Shown here: piece by piece, positions 34,439-43,790 of the stretch
How the letters are laid out: each line of letters opens with the position of its first letter
How positions within the stretch are numbered: the first letter of the stretch is position 1
Assembly (NCBI GenBank): GCA_002424815.1
Contig: DILB01000014.1
Coordinates: 1-62,030 of the forward strand
DNA: 62,030 nucleotides
Direction of reading: 5' to 3'
DNA from: Caryophanales bacterium UBA5603
Lineage (GTDB): Bacteria > Bacillota_I > Bacilli_A > Izemoplasmatales > Hujiaoplasmataceae
The notes under the pieces: model-generated
The model's input: only the letters and a program-made list of their open reading frames with translations
The model's database searches: none
What the model was told of the DNA's origin: nothing
Program-made: the position numbers and the translations under genes

Positions 34439-36214
34439 ATGATTTTTGGCAAACACGTAAACAAATTTTACATAAGATATGGTTTTTTCTTTCTTTTAGG
34501 TATTGCAGCCTTGATTACCGTCGATTATGTTCAATTATTGATTCCGGATGTTACCGGAAGCATAATCGAGGGTATTGAAGAAGCAACACTCACAAAAGCA
34601 CAATTAATTATATTTATGAAACAACTCGGCTTATGGGCAATGATTATTGTCTTTGGCCGCTTCTTTTGGCGTATTTTCATCATGGGGACTAGCCGTCGTA
34701 TCGATTATGATCTTCGTAACGATTTATTTAGTCATTCTGAAAAATTGAGCCAACGTTTCTACCAAGAAAATAAATCAGGGGCATTGATGGCCTACTTTAC
34801 TAATGATCTTGAAGCGGTTCGAATGGCTTTTGGTCCAGGTTTGATGATGTTTTTTGATGTTTTGTTTCTCGGAGGCTTGGCATTTTATAAAATGTACCAG
34901 CTCGATGTTGTGCTCACACTTTTTGCCTTGATTCCGCTCTTAATGGTTTCGATTATGTCCGCTTTTGTTTCCAGAATTACCGGTCGAAAATTTAAAGCAA
35001 GACAAAAAGCTTATGAAGAAATGAGTGATTTTACTCAAGAGAACTTTTATGGTATTTCAGTTATCAAAGCTTTTGTCAATGAAGTACGCGAAATGCGTGA
35101 ATTCGCTAAAATAAACAAAAATAATTATGATAAGAGTGTCAGTCATATCAAAGCTTCAACTTTGATGCACGTAGCTATCGAAATGTTTATTACGATGATT
35201 CGTATCATCATGATTGCGATTGGTGGATATTTAGTATACAAAACCATCGGAATTGAATCTGGAAACCCCGCCAAATTTAGCATCGGTGATCTGACAAGAT
35301 ATATTGCTTATTTTGGTACAATGGTTTGGCCAATGATGGCTGTGGGACGTTTAATTAATATGCGTGCTCAAGCTAAAGCAAGCCTTCAACGTATTTCTAG
35401 TCTTCTCGATCAACCTATTGACATTGAAGATGGTCCACAGACAATCAAACCTTTTGAAATCCAAGGGAAAATCGTTTTTAACAATTTAACTTTCCGTTAT
35501 CCAGGGAGTAGAGCTGAAATATTAAAAGATATTTCTTTTACCATTGAAGCGGGGGAAAGTGTAGGAATTATTGGACGGACAGGATCTGGTAAAACCACTA
35601 TTGTTGATTTATTGTTACGATTATTCAATTTGCGTCCTAATGAAATTCTAATTGATGATGTTGATTTAATGAAATTGCCGATTAAATCTATTCGTGATGC
35701 AATCGGATATGTGCCTCAAGATAATTTTATTTTTTCGGACACCATCAAAAACAATATTGGTTTTTCATCAGATGAACCGGATCTCGATGTCATTATTGAA
35801 ATGGCAAAATACAGTGATGTTCACGATAATATCATCGATTTTCCTTCGGGTTATGATACGATTGTTGGAGAACGTGGTGTTACATTGTCTGGAGGTCAAA
35901 AACAACGTGTATCCATTGCTCGAGCGTTATTAAAAGATCCAAAAATTCTAATTATGGACGATTCATTTAGTGCTGTTGATACAAAAACAGAAGAAATGAT
36001 TTTAAGTAGCCTTTATAAACTACGTCAAGGAAAAACCACGATTATCATTGCTCATCGTATTTCCACCATTAAACAATCAGACAAGATTGTCGTTATTGAA
36101 GATGGCAAACTAATAGCCATAGGAAAACATGAAGAATTGATGGAATCATCCCCGTTTTATCAACAACTCGTTTTGCAACAACAACTTGAAGATGAGATTG
36201 AGGGGGTGGAATAA
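34439..36214 (+). CDS. ABC exporter half-transporter, degenerate-site subunit
   Basis: A 591-residue type IV ABC half-exporter: an N-terminal domain with six membrane segments and a C-terminal ATPase. Walker A GRTGSGKTT is near residue 378 and the signature LSGGQKQR is canonical, but the Walker B strand ends LIMDDS, so the catalytic Glu is replaced by Asp (D508). This is what one subunit of a heterodimeric exporter (BmrC/BmrD, TM287/288, MdlA/MdlB, YheI/YheH) shows. Substrate unknown: drugs, lipids or peptides. Its TAA shares a base with the partner's ATG. Confidence 0.88.
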   Translation: MIFGKHVNKFYIRYGFFFLLGIAALITVDYVQLLIPDVTGSIIEGIEEATLTKAQLIIFMKQLGLWAMIIVFGRFFWRIFIMGTSRRIDYDLRNDLFSHSEKLSQRFYQENKSGALMAYFTNDLEAVRMAFGPGLMMFFDVLFLGGLAFYKMYQLDVVLTLFALIPLLMVSIMSAFVSRITGRKFKARQKAYEEMSDFTQENFYGISVIKAFVNEVREMREFAKINKNNYDKSVSHIKASTLMHVAIEMFITMIRIIMIAIGGYLVYKTIGIESGNPAKFSIGDLTRYIAYFGTMVWPMMAVGRLINMRAQAKASLQRISSLLDQPIDIEDGPQTIKPFEIQGKIVFNNLTFRYPGSRAEILKDISFTIEAGESVGIIGRTGSGKTTIVDLLLRLFNLRPNEILIDDVDLMKLPIKSIRDAIGYVPQDNFIFSDTIKNNIGFSSDEPDLDVIIEMAKYSDVHDNIIDFPSGYDTIVGERGVTLSGGQKQRVSIARALLKDPKILIMDDSFSAVDTKTEEMILSSLYKLRQGKTTIIIAHRISTIKQSDKIVVIEDGKLIAIGKHEELMESSPFYQQLVLQQQLEDEIEGVE

Positions 36215-38013
36215 TGGCTAAGAAATATGTAGACATTGAAGGTATCCACCAACGTAATATGACAGACAAGCAGATTATTCTGCGGCTAATCACCTATGTT
36301 AAACCATTTATTAAACAACTGATTTTTGCAATTTTCATGGTATTAATTCTTGTTTCACTTGACTTAATTGGGCCGCTTTTTTTAGCTGAAGTCTTAGATT
36401 CATTGGGTGAAGACACGATTGAATTCTCACGGGTTATCATAGTAACTGTTTTATATTTTTTGACCATGGTCATCAACGCCTATTTATCTTATAAACAGAC
36501 AATGTTGCTTCAGACTACGGGACAAAAGATTATTTTCAATATTCGCAGAGATGTTTTTGAGCATATTGAACGCTATTCAATCGCCCAGTTTAATAAGATT
36601 CCGATAGGAAAACTTGTGACACGCGTCACCAGCGATACGAACACTTTAAATACGCTTTACACCGATGTATTGATTAATCTTTTTAGAAATTCATTAACGA
36701 TCATAGGGGTTTTTGTAATCATGGCGATTAAGAACGTTGAATTAACATTATATGTTATGACAACGGTTCCTTTTGTGTTTATTTTTTCATATATATTCAG
36801 AAAATTCTCACGAAAAGCTTACCGCAATGTTCGCTATCAAGTATCGGGAATCAACGCTTTTTTGTCAGAACATTTATCAGGAATGAAATTGATACAAATT
36901 TTCAATCGCGAAGATAAAAAGTTCTCAGAATTTAAAGCTAAAAATAAGAAATTGCGAGGAGGCTATTTGACTCAAACTGCCACGTTCGCTATTTATCGAC
37001 CGCTGATGTATTTTTTGTATATTGTTGCTTTAATCATCATTCTTTGGTTTGGGTCTTTGAAAGCAATGGATGGAATTATAACTTATGGTATCTTATTTGC
37101 TTTCACACAATACATTAATAAATTTTTTAATCCAATCCAAGATCTTGCAGAGCAGTTTGATGTGCTGCAATCAGCGTTTACATCGGGTGAAAGAATTTTT
37201 GAAATCATTGATACACAACCAGAAGTTCTTGATACGGATGAATCTATCGAATTGACGGAACTTAAAGGAAAAATCGAATTTAAAAATGTTTGGTTTGCAT
37301 ATATAGAAGATGATTGGATTTTAAAAGATGTATCCTTTGTTGTCAATGCCAAAGAGACCGTTGCTTTTGTCGGTGCCACCGGATCAGGAAAGACCACCAT
37401 ATTGTCTTTAATTGTCCGCAATTATGACATTCAAAAAGGCGAAATATTAATCGACGGAATTAATATTAAAAAGATCAAAATTGAATCACTTAGAGCTAAA
37501 ATTGGACAGATGCTGCAAGATGTATTCTTATTTAGTGGAACGATTGCTTCTAATATTCGGCTTCGAGATGAATCGATTGGCGATAACGAAATCGTTGATG
37601 CGAGCGCCTATGTTAGTGCTGATCGATTTATTAATCGATTGCCCAACAAATACGGCGAACTAGTGAGAGAACGAGGCAATAATTTTTCCAGTGGTCAAAG
37701 ACAATTGTTGTCATTTGCACGGACAGTCGTTCATAAACCTTCTATTATGATTCTTGATGAAGCAACAGCGAACATTGATACTGAAACAGAAGCATTGATT
37801 CAAGAATCTTTAAAAAAGATGATGAATATCGGCACAATGTTGATTGTTGCGCATCGTTTATCAACGATTCAACATGTGGACAAAATCATCGTTATGCAAA
37901 AAGGAAAGATTATCGAATTAGGAACGCATCAGCAACTTTTGCGCCGAAAAGGGCATTATTATAATCTTTATCGTTTGCAGTATGATAAGAAATTACAGTT
38001 ACCTCAAAATTAA
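36214..38013 (+). CDS. ABC exporter half-transporter, catalytic-site subunit
   Basis: A 599-residue partner subunit with the same layout. Walker A GATGSGKTT and Walker B ILDEATANID (D515, E516) are canonical, but the signature is FSSGQRQ (491-497) instead of LSGGQ. Thus one composite ATP site (Walker of the first subunit with this signature) is degenerate and the other complete, the classic asymmetric arrangement. The sequence LIVAHRLSTI holds the switch His. It overlaps the first gene by one base, with GAGGGGGTG as ribosome binding site. Confidence 0.88.
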   Translation: MAKKYVDIEGIHQRNMTDKQIILRLITYVKPFIKQLIFAIFMVLILVSLDLIGPLFLAEVLDSLGEDTIEFSRVIIVTVLYFLTMVINAYLSYKQTMLLQTTGQKIIFNIRRDVFEHIERYSIAQFNKIPIGKLVTRVTSDTNTLNTLYTDVLINLFRNSLTIIGVFVIMAIKNVELTLYVMTTVPFVFIFSYIFRKFSRKAYRNVRYQVSGINAFLSEHLSGMKLIQIFNREDKKFSEFKAKNKKLRGGYLTQTATFAIYRPLMYFLYIVALIIILWFGSLKAMDGIITYGILFAFTQYINKFFNPIQDLAEQFDVLQSAFTSGERIFEIIDTQPEVLDTDESIELTELKGKIEFKNVWFAYIEDDWILKDVSFVVNAKETVAFVGATGSGKTTILSLIVRNYDIQKGEILIDGINIKKIKIESLRAKIGQMLQDVFLFSGTIASNIRLRDESIGDNEIVDASAYVSADRFINRLPNKYGELVRERGNNFSSGQRQLLSFARTVVHKPSIMILDEATANIDTETEALIQESLKKMMNIGTMLIVAHRLSTIQHVDKIIVMQKGKIIELGTHQQLLRRKGHYYNLYRLQYDKKLQLPQN

Positions 38014-38041
38014 AAAATCATCCCTTTATCGATTTATGCGT

Positions 38042-38047
38042 TATAAT
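38042..38047 (+). promoter_or_regulatory. Possible -10 element before the DUF1508 gene
   Basis: A perfect TATAAT lies 21 bases before the start; no matching -35 is visible. Weak support. Confidence 0.3.
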
Positions 38048-38067
38048 AAAGACAAGAGGTGATTAAA

Positions 38068-38997
38068 ATGTGTTTCTTTTGGAAACGTAAGAAGAACAAG
38101 ATGAAAGCAACAGAGACGTCGGTTCAACAGCCGTCGCCAAAACCACAAACACCGATTGAACCTACTCCCACGAATGAGTCAAAAATGACTGAAAACTCTA
38201 AAAAACCCATTGAACCAAAAATCAATGAACCTATCAAAAAGGTACCCGTTCTCACTGAAAGTGAAAAATCGCCAACCAGTACGAATCGATATTCTGGTAA
38301 ATATGAGGTTTATCCTGAGGCGGGCGGTTTTAAGTTTCGTTTAAAGGCTTCAAACGGTGAAATATTAGTAGTAAGTCAAGTTTATGCATCAAAAGCAGGC
38401 GCAATTTCCGGTATTGAAACATTTAAGAAAAATGTTGAAACAGGCATATTCGAATTCTATACTGACAAAAGTAATTATACACAATTATTAATTTATACAC
38501 CCAACAAGTCGCGCTTGATTGCTACTGGCGAATTTTATGAATCGGTACAACGTTCAAATTCTGCAGCAGATTCGGTAAAAAAATTTTACGCGACAGATAA
38601 AGTTGCGACGCTTGAATCTATCGACCCTTCTGAAGTTCGGGAAGAGATTGTTGAATTAAAACCGATTGAAGCTAACGCTTCTGGAAAATTTGAAATTTTA
38701 GTTAACGACAATCAAACCAGTTTTAGTTTAAAAGCTTCAAATGGCGAAGTTTTGTTTGTTTCAAGTGGATATAGTTCTAAAGCTTCAGCGATGCAAGGCT
38801 TAGATGTTGTTAAAAAAGCGATTGAGGCAGGAAGTTTTAGAGTTAAAAAAGATAAACAAGGACGTTATCAATTTGAAATTTATGCAGCGAATAAATCTTT
38901 ATTAATTACAGGCGAAACCTATCCAAATAAAGATAGCTGTCTGAGCGCTCTTGACTCTGTTCGTCGCTTTTACCAAAAAGCAAAAATCGTTGAATAA
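38068..38997 (+). CDS. DUF1508 (YegP-like) repeat protein
   Basis: A 309-residue protein. After a basic start (CFFWKRKKNK) and a Pro/Thr/Lys-rich, probably disordered linker to about residue 75, two homologous blocks of about 105 residues follow (from SGKYEVYPEAG and from SGKFEILVNDN). Each block holds two YegP half-repeats with the core F-x-L-KASNGE-(I/V)-L-x-VS and a final SLL/RLI-T-GE. YegP-like proteins are mostly small and uncharacterised. The function is unknown. AGAGGTGAT precedes ATG 38068; a GTG at 38059 overlaps it. Followed by a terminator, so it may be a single-gene unit. Confidence 0.82.
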   Translation: MCFFWKRKKNKMKATETSVQQPSPKPQTPIEPTPTNESKMTENSKKPIEPKINEPIKKVPVLTESEKSPTSTNRYSGKYEVYPEAGGFKFRLKASNGEILVVSQVYASKAGAISGIETFKKNVETGIFEFYTDKSNYTQLLIYTPNKSRLIATGEFYESVQRSNSAADSVKKFYATDKVATLESIDPSEVREEIVELKPIEANASGKFEILVNDNQTSFSLKASNGEVLFVSSGYSSKASAMQGLDVVKKAIEAGSFRVKKDKQGRYQFEIYAANKSLLITGETYPNKDSCLSALDSVRRFYQKAKIVE

Positions 38998-39017
38998 TTA
39001 TCATCATAATAACTTGA

Positions 39018-39058
39018 AAGTCAAAAGTGAGATATTTTCGCATTTTTGACTTTTTTGA
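39018..39058 (+). terminator. Terminator after the DUF1508 gene
   Basis: AAGTCAAAA and TTTTGACTT arms, extended inward by GTGA/TCGC, are followed by a six-T run. Confidence 0.82.
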
Positions 39059-39090
39059 TTGTGCTCACACCTCGGCTTTTCGTATTTCAT

Positions 39091-39119
39091 TTAACAGACT
39101 TGGGTTTTTGTGATATCAT
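39091..39119 (+). promoter_or_regulatory. Promoter for cls
   Basis: TTAACA (39091-39096), 17 bases, then TGATATCAT, an extended -10 with hexamer TATCAT at 39114-39119. Confidence 0.6.
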
Positions 39120-39148
39120 ACTATTGAACTCGATTCACGGAGGCAAAT

Positions 39149-40669
39149 ATGAAACGCATTTTTTTTGTTATCTCACTAATGATTGTCGCACTATTTGTAT
39201 ACACTCTCATTATCGTTCAATATATCAATTATACAAATCTTCGAAATATATTTCCTAGCGCAATCGTTGTGATTGCTCTTGAAATCATCACCGGATTGTT
39301 TGCGCTGGGTATTACTATAAAGATTTTATTTAAACAATCTTATGCTTATAAAAAATCGCATTGGATTTTATTAATGTTGATAAATCCCATCATTGGTATC
39401 ACTCTTTATATTATTTTTGCTCGTGATTATCGAACAAAACGCTTAGAAAGAACTCGTCCGATGATTGCTAACAAAGAGTTTATTAAGTTTGAAGAGATTA
39501 CGAGTCCTCAATTTCCAGAAAACGAAATTGGTTCTATATTTAAATATATTCACGATATAACAAAAAGATCCATTTATGAGAATGATACATTGGTCGAAGT
39601 GTTAAATAACGGCGACGAATTTTTCCCCAGATTAATCGAAGAAATTAAAAATGCAAAAGATTATATCATGATGGAATTTTATATCATTAAAACCGACAAT
39701 ATTGGTTGTCAAATACTTGATCTTCTCAAAGAAAAAGCCATGAGTGGATTGGACGTTTATTTACTTTATGATCATTTCGGTTCAAACAAATTTCTTGACC
39801 GAACTACGATGAGTTCTGTTATTGCATCAGGCGTAAAAGTAGCTGTGTTTGATCCGCAGGCGATTAGTTTTTTCGATAGCAACGTGAATTTTAGAAATCA
39901 CCGAAAAGCAACAATCATTGATGGAAAAGTCGGCTTTGTCGGTGGAATTAATTTAGGTGATGAATATAATCATCAATCGCCAAAATTTGGTTTTTGGCGT
40001 GATAGTCATGTCTTAATCAAAGGCAATGGTGTGACTAGCATTCAAAATGTATTTATCAAAGATTGGTATTATGTGAAAAATGAAGTGTTAGAAAAACCTT
40101 TAGATAAATCAATTGAATTATTTACAGGATTTTTTACTGTTGTTGAATCGGGTCCTGATTTTGAAAACGGACTAATCAAAGACATCTATTTGAAAATGAT
40201 TAATAGTGCAAAACGTTCAATTCGTATCGTGACACCTTATTTAATCATCGAGCCCGAGATGATGACTGCTTTAAAAATAGCCGTTCAAAGTGGGGTTCAA
40301 ATCAAAATTCTTGTGCCTGGAAAAAGTGATACGAAGATAGCGGGTTTTGCAACAAGATCTTATTATGAAGCTCTACTATCCTATGGAGTAGAAATATATG
40401 AATATCGCGACCATTTTGTCCACTCGAAGATATTGGTCGTGGATGATATTATTGCATCTTTGGGATCGGTCAATTTTGATCCTCGTAGTTTTCATTTAAA
40501 TTTTGAAGTTACTGCCATATTTTCAAATGATGCAACGAATCAAGTTGTTCAAGCGATGGAATTCGATTTGACTCAATCTACAAAAATAGATATTAATGAA
40601 TGGAATCGTCGAGGGTTATTAACAAGATTAATTCAAGGTTTTATAAATTTGTTTAGTCCATTATTTTAA
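39149..40669 (+). CDS. cls: Cardiolipin synthase (phospholipase D family)
   Basis: A 506-residue membrane enzyme that condenses phosphatidylglycerol molecules to cardiolipin. Two N-terminal membrane segments (about 5-26 and 33-56, then a third short one near 70-90) precede two HKD motifs: HRKATIIDGKVGFVGGINLGDEY and HSKILVVDDIIASLGSVNFDPRS. Length fits bacterial ClsA-type synthases. CGGAGG precedes the ATG. rmuC follows after 12 bases with a strong ribosome binding site, so the two are probably cotranscribed. Confidence 0.9.
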   Translation: MKRIFFVISLMIVALFVYTLIIVQYINYTNLRNIFPSAIVVIALEIITGLFALGITIKILFKQSYAYKKSHWILLMLINPIIGITLYIIFARDYRTKRLERTRPMIANKEFIKFEEITSPQFPENEIGSIFKYIHDITKRSIYENDTLVEVLNNGDEFFPRLIEEIKNAKDYIMMEFYIIKTDNIGCQILDLLKEKAMSGLDVYLLYDHFGSNKFLDRTTMSSVIASGVKVAVFDPQAISFFDSNVNFRNHRKATIIDGKVGFVGGINLGDEYNHQSPKFGFWRDSHVLIKGNGVTSIQNVFIKDWYYVKNEVLEKPLDKSIELFTGFFTVVESGPDFENGLIKDIYLKMINSAKRSIRIVTPYLIIEPEMMTALKIAVQSGVQIKILVPGKSDTKIAGFATRSYYEALLSYGVEIYEYRDHFVHSKILVVDDIIASLGSVNFDPRSFHLNFEVTAIFSNDATNQVVQAMEFDLTQSTKIDINEWNRRGLLTRLIQGFINLFSPLF

Positions 40670-40681
40670 GGAGGTTTTTTT

Positions 40682-41956
40682 ATGTTTTTAGAGATTTTGA
40701 TGATCATCAGCTTGGTGTTACTGACAACCCTTATTATCTTAACAATTGTTTTTCATGTTTCGAAGCCAACGCTAGATAATCGGGATGAACTTGCTTCAAT
40801 GAATAAAGAAATGGCAAACAATATTACTGAACTAAGGATTGCAGTCAATCAATCAATTTCAGAATCGATCATGACATTTAATGATAAAGTCAATCAGAAA
40901 TTATCTGAAAATAATGATAAAGCAACTAGCAATATCGTTGATTTCAGATTAAATGTAAATAAAGAGCTTTCTTCTTTTCAAGAGAAAATATCATTGAAGC
41001 TCAATGGAGATTTCTCTAAATTATCTGAAACCATTGAAAAACAAATGCATTCAGTTAATGAAAAAGTAGAAGAACGGTTAAAGACCGGCTTTGTCGATAC
41101 GAACAAAACATTCGTTCAGATTGCAGAACGCATCCAAATTATTGATCAGGCTCAAAAAAATATTGAGTCTTTATCAACCGAAATGATTGGGTTACAACAA
41201 ATATTGACAAACAATCAAAGCCGTGGCTCATTTGGCGAATATCAATTGAATCAATTGTTGTACAGTGTCTTTGGCGATAATAAAAAGCTCTATCAATTGC
41301 AATACACAATAAAGGAAGCGACTGGTAAAAGTGATAAAGTTAGAGCGGATGCGGTTGTATTAATGCCTGAACCTTATGGCGTCATTGCGATTGACTCTAA
41401 ATTTCCATTTTCAGAATATTCGAAATTATTTGAAAATAAAGAGTTAACAAAAGAGGAAGAAGAAAAAATAATCCAAGCATTTGGAGCTGACGTCAAAAGA
41501 AGAATTACTGAAATCGCTTCAAAATACATAATTCCTGGGACAACAGTCGATTTCGCTTTAATGTTCGTGGCAAGCGACGGCATTCTTTCATTGCTTCATT
41601 CCAGTTTACCAAACGTTTTAGAATATGCTGTTCAGAAGAAAATAACGATTGTTTCACCGACAACTTTAATACCACTTTTGTCTTCATTTATGGCTGTCAG
41701 AATCGACTATGAAAGATCTAAATATTCTGAGCAAATCAAAAGTGAACTTGCTATGCTAAAAAAAGAGTTTGTTAAGTTTGATGATGCTTGGCAAAAACTT
41801 CATGGTAATATTCAAAAACTAACTCAACAAAGCGGCGATGTTAACAACAGAGTCGAGAAAATCACGACAAAATTTAGAAAAATATCAAGCGAAGAAATAT
41901 TAGATATCGATTCTTTTGAAGCGATACCAGAAGAAGCTTCAGAAGATGACGAATAA
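40682..41956 (+). CDS. rmuC: DNA recombination protein RmuC family
   Basis: A 424-residue RmuC-family protein. One N-terminal membrane segment (LEILMIISLVLLTTLIILTIVF) is followed by a long coiled coil (about residues 35-175) and the RmuC nuclease-like domain beginning at SRGSFGEYQLNQLL, with the conserved GVIAIDSKFPFSEY block that contains the candidate PD-(D/E)XK residues. RmuC limits DNA inversions at short inverted repeats in E. coli. The acidic C-terminus is typical. AAGGAGG precedes the ATG. Confidence 0.9.
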   Translation: MFLEILMIISLVLLTTLIILTIVFHVSKPTLDNRDELASMNKEMANNITELRIAVNQSISESIMTFNDKVNQKLSENNDKATSNIVDFRLNVNKELSSFQEKISLKLNGDFSKLSETIEKQMHSVNEKVEERLKTGFVDTNKTFVQIAERIQIIDQAQKNIESLSTEMIGLQQILTNNQSRGSFGEYQLNQLLYSVFGDNKKLYQLQYTIKEATGKSDKVRADAVVLMPEPYGVIAIDSKFPFSEYSKLFENKELTKEEEEKIIQAFGADVKRRITEIASKYIIPGTTVDFALMFVASDGILSLLHSSLPNVLEYAVQKKITIVSPTTLIPLLSSFMAVRIDYERSKYSEQIKSELAMLKKEFVKFDDAWQKLHGNIQKLTQQSGDVNNRVEKITTKFRKISSEEILDIDSFEAIPEEASEDDE

Positions 41957-42005
41957 TGAACATTTCATTAAAAAAAGCGTAAAAAAACATTGCGGTAAAT
42001 AAAAC

Positions 42006-42034
42006 TTGCATTTTAAAATGTTAAGTTGTATAAT
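42006..42034 (+). promoter_or_regulatory. Promoter for the cold-shock gene
   Basis: TTGCAT (42006-42011), 17 bases, perfect TATAAT (42029-42034). Confidence 0.72.
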
Positions 42035-42079
42035 GTACATAGCATCAAAAATTTAATTAAGGAGAAACACAATTAACAC

Positions 42080-42277
42080 ATGAACGGCACAGTAAAATGG
42101 TTTAACGCAGAAAAAGGTTATGGATTTATCACTGGTGAAGATGGAAAAGACATTTTCGCTCATTACTCAGCTATCCAAGGCGACGGGTACAAAGCCCTCG
42201 AAAACGGTCAAAAAGTTAGCTTTGACGTTACGAATGGCGCTAGAGGACCTCAAGCAGCAAATATCGTAAAACTCTAA
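42080..42277 (+). CDS. csp: Cold-shock protein (CspA family)
   Basis: A 65-residue OB-fold RNA chaperone with both nucleic-acid-binding motifs: KGYGFIT (RNP1) and DIFAHYSA (RNP2). CSPs melt RNA structure and bind single-stranded nucleic acid. The Shine-Dalgarno AAGGAG at 42059-42064 lies 15 bases before the ATG, longer than usual; no nearer one is present. Flanked by its own promoter and terminator. Which paralogue it corresponds to cannot be told. Confidence 0.95.
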   Translation: MNGTVKWFNAEKGYGFITGEDGKDIFAHYSAIQGDGYKALENGQKVSFDVTNGARGPQAANIVKL

Positions 42278-42300
42278 TCCTAGCGAAAAAAACCAAAAGA

Positions 42301-42335
42301 AAGACACTTCTAGTAAGCGTCTTTTTTTTCTTTTT
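42301..42335 (+). terminator. Terminator after csp
   Basis: AAGACACTT pairs with AAGCGTCTT (one mismatch) around a short loop, followed by eight T. Confidence 0.8.
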
Positions 42336-42398
42336 AATGCGTTATTCATTTAATTTACGGTCAGTAGTGCACCCAGGCTGTATTTATCCCTTTCTTGA

Positions 42399-42427
42399 TT
42401 GTAAAATTCAATGTTTTCCGATATAAT
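42399..42427 (+). promoter_or_regulatory. Promoter of cysS
   Basis: TTGTAA at 42399-42404 and perfect TATAAT at 42422-42427, 17-base spacer. An overlapping TTGATT at 42395 would give a spacer of 21 and is less likely. Confidence 0.6.
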
Positions 42428-42452
42428 TATTAAGTGCAAAGGATGTGGTTTT

Positions 42453-43790
42453 ATGAAAATATTCAATTCTTATACGAATAAATTGGAAACATTTGTTCCC
42501 CATCACCCCAATCGTATTTCGATGTATGTTTGCGGTCCGACCGTCTATAATTATATCCATATTGGTAACGCACGACCTGTCGTGGTTTTTGATACCGTTC
42601 GTCGTTACTTTGAATATAAAGGATACAACGTTCAATTCGTTTCAAACTTCACCGACGTTGATGATAAAATCATACAGGCAGCGAAAGAAGCGAATGTACC
42701 TGAAATGATTATTAGCGAAAAATACATAAAAGCCTTCTTAGAAGATGTTGTTGCGCTTAATTGTAAAACAGATTATCTGAAACCAAAAGTCACAGAATAC
42801 ATCCCTCAAATTATTGCGTATATCCAAAGTTTAATCGAATTAGGTTATGCATATATCATCGAAGGTGATGTCTATTTTCGAGTTTCCAAATTAGCTGAAT
42901 ATGGAAAACTTTCAAATCGTAAGTTAGACGATCTAATTGCAGGCTCTCGTGTTGAAATCAATGAGAAAAAAGAAAGTCCTCTCGATTTCACTCTTTGGAA
43001 AAAAACGGAAGAGGGTCTTCATTGGCACACTTCATTTTCGGATGGTAGACCGGGGTGGCATACAGAGTGCGTCGCGATGATTGATGATATTTTTGGTGAA
43101 GAAATTGACATTCATGGCGGCGGAACGGATTTGATGTTTCCTCATCATGAAAATGAAATAGCGCAGTCATTGGCTAAAAATCATCATCATGTTGCTCGAT
43201 ATTGGATGCATAATGGCCGGTTAAACCTTGAAGGCGAAAAAATGAGCAAGAGTTTAGGAAATGATATCAAGGTGAAAGACCTTAATATCGATCTTAAAGC
43301 GTATCGAATGTTTTTATTATCTACTCACTATCGTTCGCCTTTGAATTTCTCAATTGAAGCCCTTGATGTATTTGTTCGAGAATGGGCAAAAATCACAAAA
43401 ACCGTTGAATCTTTGCATCGTACATTGGATTTACATGATTCATTAGAATCAAATGTAATTGTTACCGCCGGAGATATCATGGAGGTTATCGATTATTTTT
43501 TGACATCCATGGACAACGATTTTAACACACCAAACGCATTAACCGCTCTGAACCAACTGATGCGAAGCATCAACCAAAAGATGCGTCAGAAGCTCGATTA
43601 TGCATGGCTGAATCAAGCTTTACGTGCTATCAATGATATGTTAAGTGTTTTAGGGTTAGAAGTACCTCTGATTCGACTCGCTGACGAAGACCGTGTCCTT
43701 ATTAATCAATGGGAACAAGCTCGTGTTGATAAAGATTTTGCTTTAGCAGATATGTTAAGAAAAAAGATATCTGAAAAAGGACTCCTGTGA
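42453..43790 (+). CDS. cysS: Cysteinyl-tRNA synthetase
   Basis: A 445-residue class I synthetase. The zinc site that reads the cysteine thiol is complete: Cys in YVCGPTVYN, Cys in HTECVAM and His-Glu in FPHHENE. HIGH appears as HIGNARP and KMSKS as EKMSKSLGN. ATG 42453 follows AAAGGATGTGG; an in-frame ATG at 42411 precedes the -10 element and is rejected. It heads the cysS-mrnC-rlmB cluster known from Bacillus; its TGA overlaps the mrnC start. Confidence 0.96.
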   Translation: MKIFNSYTNKLETFVPHHPNRISMYVCGPTVYNYIHIGNARPVVVFDTVRRYFEYKGYNVQFVSNFTDVDDKIIQAAKEANVPEMIISEKYIKAFLEDVVALNCKTDYLKPKVTEYIPQIIAYIQSLIELGYAYIIEGDVYFRVSKLAEYGKLSNRKLDDLIAGSRVEINEKKESPLDFTLWKKTEEGLHWHTSFSDGRPGWHTECVAMIDDIFGEEIDIHGGGTDLMFPHHENEIAQSLAKNHHHVARYWMHNGRLNLEGEKMSKSLGNDIKVKDLNIDLKAYRMFLLSTHYRSPLNFSIEALDVFVREWAKITKTVESLHRTLDLHDSLESNVIVTAGDIMEVIDYFLTSMDNDFNTPNALTALNQLMRSINQKMRQKLDYAWLNQALRAINDMLSVLGLEVPLIRLADEDRVLINQWEQARVDKDFALADMLRKKISEKGLL

